Below, in pieces: positions 53,827-64,000 of a stretch of 64,000 nt of DNA (the first letter of the stretch is position 1; the number at the start of each line of letters is the position of its first letter). Source of the DNA: Blastocladiella emersonii ATCC 22665 (Eukaryota; Blastocladiomycota; Blastocladiomycetes; Blastocladiales; Blastocladiaceae). The position numbers and the translations under genes are program-made. The stretch covers positions 1,798,001-1,862,000 of the forward strand of contig JANHCV010000003.1 of NCBI GenBank assembly GCA_025594325.1. The letters are read 5' to 3'. Under the pieces are notes generated by a model. It was not told the DNA's origin. It saw nothing but the letters and a program-made list of their open reading frames with translations, and searched no databases.

Positions 53827-54695
53827 AACCTTCCGCGCTTCCGCCGTCATGTCGCAACGCAGGTCGCAACGTGGCCCCAGAGTCGGGGATCGAGAATGGC
53901 ACTTGAACGCGCCAGGCTCGCAGCGGTCCGGCTGTGCTGTTTTTCCGCCCCTCGCGCTCTCAGTTCGTGGCAACCATGGCGTGATACGACTGAGTTCTCA
54001 CAGCTGGGCCGGAGCCAGCTGTTCATCCACGTCGGGTTGCGTGTCTGTGGCAGGACGACGGTTCACCGCCCCGACCCACGCGATGCAGTCGCAAGTGAGC
54101 AAACTTGGTCGATCAATCGGCTCTGGCAACACTATCGGGTTCGAACATTAGTGCGATCCAAGTCTGTAAAGTGCTGGATCACGTAAATGATCACGGCCAT
54201 GTTCGCGGCGTGTCGCGGCGCTTGTGCTTCTCATCTCAAGCGCGACGAACGGCACTACATCGGATCTCATCGTGGGGAACCCTTCTGCGAGTGGCCATGC
54301 ACGGGATCCAACTCGTTTGCTTCAGAGTGTCTACATCTCGCCGTTCCGATGTATCGCACGTCGTCAGAAGGGCTCCCCGTGTCAACAGCGGCGGCTTGCG
54401 GAACGACAAACTACGATTCTCGGCTTCCCGGTCCATGGTCACGGCTGTTCGCTAGTCTTGCCCTCCGCATTGAGGCAGACATTCGTGTCCCGCGAACCCA
54501 AGAGGAGCGCTTCCGAGCGCGTCGTTCACCCAGCACTGGCCCCACGTGAGCGTCCAAAGTGTGGCGTTGCGACGCGTCGTTGATGCGCGCCCGCCGCCCC
54601 GATCCTCCCGCTCCCCGCCGCCGGCACCCATGCATCTCCTCCCGCGTTAACTGGCCGCATTCGACACTACTACATCGTTCGATCGCGTCCACCAC
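53827..54695. other. Intergenic stretch after the right arm
   Basis: About 870 bases without a recognisable gene. The first ~75 bp are diverged homology to the left flank of the left arm. The last ~100 bp are probably the VPS52 promoter and leader. Confidence 0.45.
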
Positions 54696-57600
54696 ATGTC
54701 GGACTTCCTGCGTGGCAGCACGGCGGGGCCCGCAGGCCAACCGTCGTCCTCGGCCCCGCCGCCCCCGCCGCCGCCCCCAACCTCCGGCGCCGGCGCAGTG
54801 GGCGGCATGATGGACATTTTCAAGAAACCGACTTCGATGAGCATGGGCATGGGCATGGGCATGGGCAAGGCGTCGCTCAAGCTGGGCGGGGCCGACCTGT
54901 CCTTCTTCACGACGAAGCGGAACGCGCCCGGTGACGGGCAGTCTGCCGGCACAGCCAACCTGATCAACCCCGCGGCATCGACGAGCGGCGGCGGCAACTC
55001 GGCCGGCCTGGCGCACCAGGCGGGCAACGTGCCGCCGCCTCCGCCACCACCGCCCGCGGGTGCCCAGCCCAAGTCGCCCACGCAGTCAGCTAAGAGCAGT
55101 CTCGCTGACTCGTCGACGAATGCGGCTCGGTCGCGCGTCCTGCAGGCTCTGCTCGGCAAGGACATCATCGGACCCAACGGCAAGCGGGTCGGTTGCGGCA
55201 GCGATAGCGGGAGCGACAACGAGGCGGACGCGGACGGCGACGAGGATGACGATGAGTCGGCGTTTCTCGGACACGTTGACGGTACCCTTTCTCGATGCTC
55301 GGGTCGATGTCCGGACTAACCGAGCGTACACATTGGCCTTGTAGAGGACTTCGCCGGCCTCGAGGAAGGCTCTGCGATTCGTGAGGCATTGGAGAAGGTC
55401 CGCAGGCCTGACTCGTCGCGTTTCTTTGACCTGAACTCACCTGTGTTCATGTAGGGAAGCGACCTGCGCGAGCACACCGCCGCCGTTAGCGAGCAGCTCC
55501 GCTCGGTCGAGGAAGAGCTTGTCCGCGACTGTACGCGTTCTGCTTCCTCATCAACGATGCTAGGCTCACTCCCTCACCATCCCCCGATGTAGACATTGCC
55601 AAGGTCCCCGAGCTCGCAACGCTCGAGTCGAGCATCGCGGCGTGCGAGGGCTTCCTCGAGAACATGACGACGCTGCTGCAGGGTTTCCAAACCGACCTCG
55701 GCGCCGTATCCTCCGAAATCGCCGCGCTGCACGCGCGGTCGCAGCGGCTCGCGACGAGCCAGCGCAACCGGGCGCAGCTACAGTCGCGGCTCGCGCGGGT
55801 CCTCGACGGCACCGTGCTGTCCCCCTCCGCGATCCAGCTGCTCGTCGACGGCGAGGTGACCGAGGCGTACCAGGATGTGGTCGTCGAGCTGGACGCCAAG
55901 ATGGCGTACGTGAAGCGCAACAAGGCGCAGCACATCCGGGCATTCAAGGACGTGGGCCCGGAGCTCGAGCGGCTGCGCAACCGCGTCGCCGAGAAGGCGC
56001 GCGAGTTCTTCCTCGACAAGCTGCGCGCGCTGCGCCACGCCAACACCAACCTGCAGATGCACCAAGCCAACGTGCTGCTGCGGTTCAAGCCGCTGCACGA
56101 GTTTGTCCTGACGTGGCACCCCGAGGTCGCCCAGGAGATCCGCGGACACTACATCCACGTCGTCGCCCGGTACCACCAGGCCCTGTTCGAGCGCTATGTC
56201 AAGACGCTCGCCCGCGTCGTGTCGCCCGTCGCCGACCGGTCCGACGTCCTGGGCGGCGCCGAGGACAGCGCGTCGGGCGGTGGCGCGAGCGGGCTTCTTG
56301 CCGCGGCGTCCGAGGGACTCGTCGGGTCCGCCATGTCCTTCTTCCGGTCGTCCCCGGCCCCGAGCAGCAGCTCGGCTGCCTCGACCCCGCCGCCGCCCGG
56401 CGGAGCCAGCGCGGCGACGCTCTCCCCCTACTCGCTGCCGGCGTCCAAGTACGCCATCGGCGACCGCGCGCGGCTTCTGCGCGACGTGGACGCGCCCGTG
56501 ATCATCGGGCACGTCGCCGACGAGCACCAGCTGCGGTACCCGATCGAAGCCGTGGTGCGCTCGCTCCTGCGCATGCTCGTGGACGCGGCGTCGACCGAGT
56601 ACGGGTTCGACTCGGTCTTCTTCGTGAACCGGCGGGCGCGGCTCGGGTCGCCGGCGGCGATCGCGCAGGCTGTGTTCATGCAGGCCTTCGAGCCGACGCT
56701 CAAGACGATCGCGGCGGCGGTCGGCGCGTGGGTGACGGCGAGCTACGACGCGCTCGGGCTCGCGGTCGCGGCGCGCGTCCACGACCAGCACGTCCGCATG
56801 CTCGAGGCGCGCGGCGTCACGGTCGCGTCGCTGCTCGCGTTCATGTCCGGGCTTCAGGCGCAGCTCGTCGACCGATACACGCTCGTCATGTCCGCGCACA
56901 CGGACAGTATCCGCAAGCGCGCCGCGACAATGACGCCCAGTACCGCATCATCGCGCGGGTCTTCCCGCACGAATGCTGCAACGGCAGCGCGCGACCCGCG
57001 CCCGCACTACGTCGCGCGCCGGTACGCCGAGCTCGCGGCGTCGGTCCTCGGACTCGAGCTCCCGGTCCTCGCGCCGCCGATGCTCGCGGCGCGCGCCGAG
57101 CTCGAGACCCTGCTGGCGCGCGCGGCCGCCGCCGACTTCCCCGCGAGCCGCGACGGGCTCGTGTTCCTCATCAACAACTACGACATGGTTGCCACCGTGC
57201 TCGAGGAGAGCATCGACCACCTGCGGCACCTGCGCGAGGGGACTCCCGGTGGCGGGAACAGCGGGCGCGGTACGCCTGCCGCGGCAGCGCCGGGCTCGAG
57301 CTCGCCGCCCGTACCCTCGTCGCCGCCACCGCCGCCGGGCTCCCCGCCGCCCGCCGCGAGCCCGCTCGACGCGGAATTGATGCATTGGCAGAAGCTGCTG
57401 CACCACAAGACCATGGACTACGTCGACACGGCGCTCGCGCCGTCCTTCGGGTTCCTCCTCACGTTCGTCGACGAGACGGAGCCGCGGTCGCCGCTCGACT
57501 CGGTCTCCGCGCAAGCGTTCGAGGACGTGTCGGTCCGGTTCGGCACCGTGTGGCGCGGTGCGCTGGCGGACCTGTCGACGGACGTGGTGCGGCAGTTTGC

Positions 57601-57787
57601 GAGCTACCAGCACGGCGCGGCGGTGCTGCACGCGGTGCTCGCGCAGGTCGCCGTGTACTGGCAGCGGTACCACGCGCTGCTCGATAAGCGGTTCCCCGCG
57701 GCCCGCGGCGCCCTGCCGTTCCGCGCGCCGCCGGTCGGCGCGCAGAATGTGCTCGTTGAGATCAAGAAGTACCGCGGGACGTTCTGA
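54696..57787 (+). CDS. VPS52: VPS52, subunit of the GARP tethering complex
   Basis: Exons 54696-55281, 55345-55397, 55455-55530 and 55593-57787, with introns of 63 nt (GTACCC), 57 nt (GTCCGC) and 62 nt (GTACGC); 2910 nt, 969 aa. Vps52 with Vps51, 53 and 54 tethers endosome-derived vesicles to the trans-Golgi. The N-terminal ~200 residues are a disordered extension with Pro runs and a (Met-Gly)n stretch (MSMGMGMGMG). The family core follows: 'ALEKGSDLREHTAAVSEQL', 'LESSIAACEGFLENMTTLL', 'GFQTDLGAVSSEIAAL', 'YVKRNKAQHIRAFKDV', 'NLQMHQANVLLRFKPLHEF', and a C-terminal part with 'LLARAAAADFPASRDGLVF' followed by 'LINNYDMV'. The splice joins are supported by uninterrupted coiled-coil. The extension before residue 200 is longer than I expect for the family. 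Confidence 0.92.
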
Positions 57788-57879
57788 GTGGGTGTCGGTG
57801 TGGAAGGAAGAGGGGATACTAGGTTTTTCATTTTCAACGACAAACAGGCAGATACGACGGGAGGGAGAGCCGACCGAGC

Positions 57880-60359
57880 TCAGTACTCGAGCCAGATATC
57901 GAGCGGGATGACCTTGTGCATGATCTCGTAGTGCGCGACGGCGACATCGAACAGGAGGCCCGACAGCTTCCCGGGCTCCTTGTCGAGGACGATACGCGGG
58001 ATCTCAGCGTTAGACTTGAGCGCCTTGTCGACCTGCGGCGGGTCCGCCCGGACCGTCGCCGGCAGCTTGTACTTTAGCCCACGGCCGCGGATCTCGCGGC
58101 CCGGCTCGACCTTGGTCTTGGACGAGGACGCCGACGACGACCCCGTCAGGCCCGAGGGCGGGTCGACGGTCGGGTCCGAGAACTCGGCGTCGGGGATCGT
58201 CAGCGCGCGCTTCTCCGAGTCAAAGTGCCACTCGTAGTAGAGGTCCTCGGGGGTGGTCTGGAGGAGCGGGTCGGCCGTGACGCCGGGCGGGCCGGGGAGC
58301 GGGATCTCGAGCTCGGCGGTGCGCGACAGGGCGAACCAGCGCATGGCGCTCCCGAAGTAGTCGTGCTCGGCGGGGTCGCGGAACACGATGGGCGCCGTGG
58401 ACGCGAAGAAGACGAGGTTGGTGAGGCCCGAGTCGTTGGGCCCGTCGGCGTCGTGCTCGGACCGCTCGGCAAAGCACCGCAGGTAAGGGAACACGGCGCG
58501 CAGCGTCTTGGCCACGTACCGGAACGGCAGCGAGTGCGGTTTCCCGACAAAGTTGACCGACAGCGTCCCACCGGGCTTGAGCACGCGCCGGATGTGCGCG
58601 AACGTCGCGTACGTGAACATGGGCTCGGGCAGCGACCCGCCCGTGAACACGTCGTGGATCACAAAGTCGTAGGTCCCGCCGCGCGTGCGCTCAACGAAGT
58701 CGCGCCCGTCGCCAATGTGCCAGTAGATGTCGGCATCGTCGCCCGCGGGCGTCTTGGGCAGCTCAAAGTACCGGCGCGCGATCTCGAGGACCGGCGCGTC
58801 GATCTCGACCACGTCGAGCGGGATCCCGGACGTCACGTACGACGAGGCCGCGGTGCCGACGCCGTACCCGATCATCAGGCCGCGCGTCGCGGCCGGGTCG
58901 GTCTCGATGGTGCGGTTCACGGCGAGGCGGTGCAGGTCGTGGTAGTAGAAGCCCGAGAAGACCGAATCGCCCGACGACCGGTACGTGCCACCGAGCAGCG
59001 AGTGGCCGGCGCGAAGGAACAGCACGTCGCGCGCCGAGTCGGCCAGGACCTGCACGTGCCCGCGCTTCTCGAGCAGCGTGTACTCGTTGTTGAGGGCAAT
59101 GGGCTACGGATCGGTCGGGCCGGTGTGAGTTTCGAGGGAGGGCGGGGACGGGGAGGGTGCGCGCAAGGTACCTGCTCAATGACGCGGACCGTGTGGCGCG
59201 AGAAGAAGAGCGACTGGACGACGAACCCGAGCGCGACCGTGGCGATAGCGGTGTGGATATACTTGCCGCGGGTCGCGGTGTAGGGCGGGTAGGCGAGCGG
59301 GATGACGAAGCCGCACAGGAGGGCGAGGACGCCGGCAACCACGGCGAGCGACGTGTCCGGGTACAGGGTCTCGACGAGGTAGCCGCAGATGGCCTTGGAA
59401 ATGTTGGCAAAGACGAACCAGATGATGGGGACGACGAGGCGGGCGAACTTGAAGTGGCGCTCGAGGACCGAGGGCGCGGTATAGGGCGTGGCCGTGACGT
59501 ACGGGAACGCGGAGACGGCGCCGCCGACGACCAGCGACACGGGGTACAGGGTGAGCGCAAAGAAGAGGTGCGGGTGCACCCACGCGGGCGCCGCGGTGTC
59601 GCCGTAGCGGGCGAGCAGGTCGGCGAGCGGGACGCTGATCGCGGCGGGGAGCAGGGCGAGGACCGTGGTGGTAGCGGGTTGGACCGAGGCGAGCTCGGGC
59701 GCAAAAAAGGCGGCGACGGGGGCGAGGAGGTGGTCGAGGCCGTGGCGCGGGCTGTGGGCGAAGCGCAGGGTGGCATCGCGGGCGGCGGGCGAGATGGCGA
59801 TGCACAGGGCGGCGAAGGCGAGGGCGCGCAGGGCGGCGTGGAAGATGGCGTCGATGCGGGCGGGGGCGAGCGAGGTGAGGCCGGATGAGGCGATGAAGGC
59901 GGCGTTGCCCGCCTTGCGTGCGTGGCGGCGGTTGGCCCAGTTGAGGTAGCCGCGGGTGCCCATCCAGGCGGGGAACAGGCAGAAGGCGGCGACGAGGTCG
60001 ACGTTCTTGTAGGCGAGCACGTTGCCGAAGACGGGCTCGGCGGCGCGCGTCGCCAGCAGCTGGATCGCGGAGAAGAGAATGGACAGGAACACGAGCGGCA
60101 TCGCGAACGTCACGTACGGGTGCCGCCACGCGTTCTGCCACGTCAGCGACCCGTCGTCGCCGCCGGACCCGCCGCGGCCCGCCGCCGCCGGCGCCAGCCT
60201 GCGCGGGTCAATGTACGCGGCGGCGGTGCGGTGCGTCGTCAGGTTGTTGGCGTCGATCTCGGCCTCGGGCTTGCCCGACTTGCCGGCGGCGGCGCCGCCC
60301 TTGGTGGTCGCGGCAGCGCCCTTGCGGCGCGTCGCGCCGGGCGTGAACTTCTCGCTCAT
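57880..60359 (-). CDS. Multi-pass membrane protein with spermidine-synthase-like domain
   Basis: Exon 1 is 59172-60359 and exon 2 is 57880-59103, with a 68-nt intron (GTACCT..CGTAG); 2412 nt, 803 aa. The N-terminal ~400 residues carry about eight hydrophobic helices. The C-terminal ~400 residues have an aminopropyltransferase/methyltransferase Rossmann fold: 'GLMIGYGVGTAASSYV' (glycine loop), 'DVVEIDAPVLEIARRYF' (acidic residue at the end of strand 2), 'IGDGRDFV', 'YDFVIHDVFTGG' and 'VLKPGGTLSVNFVG'. Family enzymes transfer aminopropyl groups from decarboxylated SAM. Membrane-fused relatives occur in fungi and bacteria, with substrates largely unproven, so I do not claim spermidine synthase activity. 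It converges on VPS52 with 92 bp between the stop codons. The ATG at 60359 starts a Lys/Gly-rich cytosolic tail. Confidence 0.85.
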
Positions 60360-62355
60360 GGTGTAATCCGCGTCCGTTCCTTGGTGCGAGTGCGGGCGCG
60401 GCAGGTGCAATGCGAGTGCACCGAGTTGCGATCCGTAGTTCGTCAGCGGAGAGCTGGAATTCGCGCTGCAAGAAGAGCGCGTTGCTCACGGCCGCGGCGA
60501 CCAAAAAATGAACACGTCGCGTCAGCGTCACGCGGGCCTCCCCCACACGTGGCGACCCCCGACCAGCCCCCCTGCCCCGACGCGTCCTTCTCGCCCTCAC
60601 CCTGGCCGCCGCAGGCCGCGGAGCTCGACGTGTGGCATCGTGACGCGCAGTGTCGGTCCCTCGCACGCCGGCCGGGCTGGTCGCGAGGCCGCATGGTCGA
60701 CGCCGCCGTGCTCGTCAAACGTTCAAGTGGCCGAGTTGTCAACCTGTCATCGGACGAAGCTCAGTGGTGAGGGGATCGGCCTTAATCAGCGCGCGCGCCG
60801 GCGGAGCTCAGCCACACTGGGCTGACGCATCGCGTCCGCGAGTCGGCCCCGCCGGAGCCGACCTGCTTCACGCCCGACCCCGCCACAAGGGCACTCCAGC
60901 TGGCTGCAGCTGGGGAGACGTCTCCAGCTGTATCCAGACCCTGTAGACATCGATTTGTCCAGCTGGAAATGAGGCTTGCGTCCAGCAGTTCCCAGCTGGG
61001 TCGCCGGGTCGGGCCAGCTGTGGCCAGCTGGACAAGCCACGGATCCCAGCTGAACCCGACTGGGCTCACCGCCCTCACAGCTGCATCCAGCTGGACCGTC
61101 GCCCTCACCTGACGCAAAAAAGCCGCGCTGCTCCCGGCTTGGGGAGCAACGCGGCACGTGGGATTGTTTGTGTTTGTGAACGAGACACGTGTATCGTTGT
61201 CAAGAGGCACAGGGCATGGGGAGCAGCGAGCGAGTGCGTGGGGATCGGAGGGGCGGAGGCGAAGAGTGAGCCGATGGCGGGCGACGACGTGGTGCTGACG
61301 ACAGAGTACTCGACCCTGTTGATGGTTCGAGAGTTGAGGGCAAACTGGAGCAAGCGGATAGGCTTATCGTGTGAGTGGCCCGTTGTATAGCGCGCGTGTA
61401 AAAGGCGGAGCAACGTACAGTAGCAATGGAATCACAGGCGTGGGCTACTCGGATGGCGCGGAAGGTGAATCTGGGAGTACGAGCAGTGTGAGCGGCGCAA
61501 CCCCAACGGCGGTAGTTTCCCTGCTGTACGTACCAAGGGCGCGGGCAGCGCGTGGAGACAGGGCAGGGGAACGTGAACGTGACGTTTGAGCGAGCCGTCT
61601 ACAGCACACGGGCTTGCGTGAGTGAGGCCCGCTGCCAGCCGTGTGCTCGCTGGATGACGGGAACGTACCAAGCGAGCTGCATAGCGATGAGAGTCGTGAT
61701 CGTGGTCGGCTGCGGCTATGGGCGGTAGGGAGGACGTGAGCGAGTAGTGGTAGGTGAGCAGTCGGGCGCAGGGTGCGTGGGTACGCGTTCCGGAGGTTGA
61801 GCAGTGTGGTGAGGAGAAGTTGGGGACGAGCAGCGGCGGCAGCGTAAAATAGCGGCCGACCGGAAGGGGTTGCGTCCAGGCGGGCTCGCTGTCATGTGAC
61901 CGCGTCTCCATGGGCTCCCGAGACGCGTCGCCCGACGTCCTCGTCCCCTACTACACTCACAGGTGTCCCGTCCGTCGATCCGGTACGCTTAAGCGCTCCA
62001 TGAATGTACTGCGACAGCCCAGTGTGACTCAAACCACGCCAGCGGCGAGAAGCGGCCATCGGCGCACGCGTCAAGGGCGCCGTCTCGCCCGAACACGACA
62101 GACATAAAGTATAAGCGCAGATCCACGGGAGGCAAAGTTTGCATCGAGTCTTTCATGTCCCTCGCGCGGGGAGTGCATCGCAGGGGGAGACTCGGAGGAG
62201 GGACGCGACGCGAGGCGATCAGCAGCGGCCCACGCTTCCGCCGCTCCCTCTGAACACGCGCTTCGCACCGCGATCTGCTCGCGCTCTCCCTTCCGCTCTG
62301 GCCACGACATGGAACCAACACCAAAAATATAATGTAACAAGTACTTGCACAAAAC
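60360..62355. other. 2-kb intergenic region
   Basis: No ORF here looks coding: the long ones are low-complexity and unsupported by splice signals. The main structure is the CAGCTG cluster listed separately. Confidence 0.5.
60897..61093. promoter_or_regulatory. Cluster of ten CAGCTG palindromes
   Basis: CAGCTG occurs at 60897, 60907, 60925, 60960, 60993, 61015, 61025, 61047, 61078 and 61088, often as the wider palindrome CCAGCTGG. That is ten copies of a six-base palindrome in 197 bp, with irregular spacing (10-35 bp). CAGCTG is an E-box recognised by some basic helix-loop-helix factors. It may be a regulatory platform for a flanking gene or a decayed short-unit repeat. Confidence 0.6.
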
Positions 62356-63327
62356 TTATGCCCGAGGCCGCTTCGGCGGGCCCGCCCCGTACTGGGCCGC
62401 GCCCGAGTCATCAGGTGCGGCGCGTTTGCCATGACCCGCGGCGCGAGAGCCCTCGCCCGGACTGCTCGCGCCCGCGAATGCCGCGCTTCCACCGCCACGA
62501 GTCCTGGGAAACTGCACTGCGGGGAGAGGGGGCTGCTGGGGAGGAACGGCCGCGTAGGTGGCGCACGCCGCCTGCATGTCTGCCACGCTCCCCGTCTCCT
62601 CTTGCCCGACAGCCGATGCCGTACCCGTCTGCATGCCGCCCTTGATGGACTGCAGCACTTGTTGGCTGCCCTCCTGGCTCTGCCGCATGGCTGCGACTTG
62701 ACGACCACGCTGGGACTCCTCCTCCAATACTTGCGCGTATGCTCGCGCCGCAGCTTCCTTGGCCCTCGCCTCCATCTCGCGCCGATCCATCGGTACTCGC
62801 CGATCTTCGTCCCCGAGCGACCGATCCGTGGCAGCGACGGGAGGCGGCGGTTCCACAGCACGGGGAGGGAGGGAACTGGACGCGTGCGGCGCGTGCGTGC
62901 TGCGCCGAGGTGCGCTGTGGGCGGCAGGGATAGGAGGCGGTGGGACCATGGTCGGGATCCGAGTAGGCGTGAACGAAGGGCGGTCGGGCGGGTGCTGCGA
63001 AGATGATGAGGCAGCAGGCGGTTGTGGTGCGATCTCGGCGGGGCCTCCTGCGTACGGCTGCGGGGACGAGTCCTGCTGCAGGTGCTGCTGCTGCGAGTGT
63101 TGAAACGGGTGCGCGAGTGCAGCGGGACGGGCCGGTACATGGCTAGGGACAAACATGGAGCCCGACGACTGCGAGAAAATCTTCTCTAGCTCCTCCGCGT
63201 CTTCAGCGGACGCGAAAGTACTGTGAGGCGACGACGCGCGGGGCGCGTTCTCGAAGTTGTCTGCGAGCGGCGAGTATCCTGCATCAGCGATGTCAGGCGG
63301 GGCGTTGTATACGTAATTGGGCAACAT
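62356..63327 (-). CDS. Low-complexity, probably disordered 323-aa protein
   Basis: Open frame from the ATG at 63327. It is rich in Pro, Ser, Ala and Gln, with one charged helical stretch ('MDRREMEARAKEAAARAYA', 'QVLEEESQRGRQVAAMRQS') that could form a coiled coil and a basic C-terminus (GKRAAPDDSG.., PPKRPRA) like a nuclear signal. There is no known domain. Its start codon shares the CATG at 63325-63328 with the opposite gene, so at least one of the two starts may be misplaced or preceded by an upstream exon. Moderate confidence that it is a real gene. Confidence 0.5.
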   Translation of the reverse strand: MLPNYVYNAPPDIADAGYSPLADNFENAPRASSPHSTFASAEDAEELEKIFSQSSGSMFVPSHVPARPAALAHPFQHSQQQHLQQDSSPQPYAGGPAEIAPQPPAASSSSQHPPDRPSFTPTRIPTMVPPPPIPAAHSAPRRSTHAPHASSSLPPRAVEPPPPVAATDRSLGDEDRRVPMDRREMEARAKEAAARAYAQVLEEESQRGRQVAAMRQSQEGSQQVLQSIKGGMQTGTASAVGQEETGSVADMQAACATYAAVPPQQPPLPAVQFPRTRGGGSAAFAGASSPGEGSRAAGHGKRAAPDDSGAAQYGAGPPKRPRA

Positions 63328-64000
63328 GCACACGATCAGCGACGAGCTCCTGGAGCTGTTCAAGAACCCGAAGCTGCGCGCGCTTCTCGGTCTCACGCTC
63401 GAAAAGGAGGTGAGCCGCAGCGGTATGCAACGAGTTTCCCGTACAGCTGCGCTTTCCGTTGCTAACTCGCGACATCTCCCAACTAGGAAAAGCGTACTGG
63501 TGCATCACGGAAAAGGGCAAGCGCCGCCCCAAGTCGACGCCCGCGCACGAGTTCCAGTTCGACAGCATCAAGGGGAAGTCGCCGCTCACGGCCAAGGACT
63601 TCTGGAACAGCCAGTCCTCGCTGCTCAGCAGCAAGGGCATCGACTCGGAGACCAAGTTCGGCGAGTACATGGTCGAGGAGCCGCAGCGTTTCTTCGACCG
63701 CGGCGACAATATTGTGGTCAAGGGCTGGTCCGTGATCTTCGAGAAGCAGCAGCAGCAGCAGCAGCGCGACACGCACTCGCGCGGCGTCGTCTTCCAGGTC
63801 ATTCGCCTCGCCGAAAAGCGGCAGGCGCACAAGGCCAAGGTCGTGGTCGCCGCGTGGGCGGTGGTCCAGCGCTACGCCATCCTCGAGGGCGAGACGGACG
63901 AGTTCGAGTGCCAGCGGATCGACCTGACCTCAGATCTTGTTTTCGTCCCGGTCCTCGACGTCCTGCAGTCGTTCCACCCTGTTCACCACTGCACGAAGGA
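63326..64000 (+). CDS. Unknown protein, 5' part, runs off the window
   Basis: Exon 1 is 63326-63422, a 64-nt intron follows (63423-63486, donor GTATGC, acceptor ACTAG), and exon 2 runs from 63487 past the end. A nearer donor (GTGAGC at 63410) would break the frame, so I prefer the GTATGC donor, which joins '..LTLEKEVSRS-GKAYWCITEKGK'. The protein continues 'FGEYMVEEPQRFFDRGDN', 'VVKGWSVIFEKQ', a Gln run, 'GVVFQVIRLAEKRQAHKAKV', 'VVAAWAVVQRYAILEGETDE' and 'CQRIDLTSDLVFVPVLDVLQ'. The second half, with an aromatic-rich beta pattern and 'SFHPVHHC', looks BAH-like to me, which would suggest a chromatin protein, but this is unproven. Confidence 0.65.
   Translation, partial: MHTISDELLELFKNPKLRALLGLTLEKEVSRSGMQRVSRTAALSVANSRHLPTRKSVLVHHGKGQAPPQVDARARVPVRQHQGEVAAHGQGLLEQPVLAAQQQGHRLGDQVRRVHGRGAAAFLRPRRQYCGQGLVRDLREAAAAAAARHALARRRLPGHSPRRKAAGAQGQGRGRRVGGGPALRHPRGRDGRVRVPADRPDLRSCFRPGPRRPAVVPPCSPLHEG

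Noticed and set aside
54411..55016. Minus-strand ORF over the VPS52 first exon
   Set aside because: Overlaps a well-supported exon whose splice joins keep the VPS52 frame; translation is His/Arg/Gly low complexity.
61432..61911. Minus-strand ORF of 159 codons in the 2-kb intergenic region
   Set aside because: Compositionally random translation with no domain, no partner exon and no conserved motif.

Overview
The window is eukaryotic nuclear DNA, GC-rich and gene-dense. Its introns are very short: 32 could be placed, 31 of them 55-71 nt long, and 26 have a donor starting GTAC. The gene set points to a fungus: IDO/BNA2, GPI12/PIG-L, RAV1, VPS52, a slipin and VWA8. The ankyrin-like protein with 'VLKWW / LPLKYT' repeats resembles families I associate with zoosporic Blastocladiomycota (Allomyces, Blastocladiella). 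That placement is a guess; 'fungal' is firmer.

Layout. 1-0.94 kb: broken 3' part of a chromodomain gene. 1.0-2.8 kb: decayed RNase H-bearing element between ~107-bp inverted repeats. 3.0-9.4 kb: IDO, an ankyrin-like gene, a stomatin/slipin gene (5 exons), a GPI12-type de-N-acetylase (3 exons) and a small mitochondrial-type protein. 9.7-16.1 kb: RAV1/DmX-like V-ATPase regulator (6 exons, 2030 aa). 16.3-21.1 kb: tandem pair of chromodomain genes, paralogs of the broken one at the left edge. 21.4-26.0 kb: VWA8 (9 exons, 1377 aa). 26.3-27.3 kb: polytopic membrane protein. 28.4-53.8 kb: a large inverted repeat. 54.7-57.8 kb: VPS52 (4 exons, 969 aa). 57.9-60.4 kb: membrane-anchored spermidine-synthase-like protein. 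60.4-62.4 kb: non-coding, with a dense CAGCTG cluster. 62.4-64 kb: two head-to-head genes whose start codons overlap, the second cut by the window end.

The inverted repeat is the outstanding feature. Arms of 7,970 bp (28411-36380 and 45857-53826; paired coordinates sum to 82,237) look identical wherever I compared them and flank a 9,476-bp spacer. Each arm holds two intact genes (a secreted trypsin/V8-like protease with N-terminal VFPGQ repeats and a 232-aa unknown), a four-unit tandem array, a retroelement scrap, and broken pieces of housekeeping genes: an ABCC transporter, TRS31 and dynactin subunit 2. The spacer adds two decayed FAB1/PIKfyve fragments in opposite orientation around one intact 967-aa gene of unknown function. 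Beyond each perfect boundary the homology continues for tens of bases but diverged, which suggests homogenisation of an older duplication rather than a simple assembly fold-back.

Functionally the single-copy flanks are mostly endomembrane and organelle genes (V-ATPase assembly, GARP tethering, GPI anchors, a mitochondrial ATPase). They look like independent housekeeping genes, not a pathway cluster. All exon joins given preserve frame and total to multiples of three.
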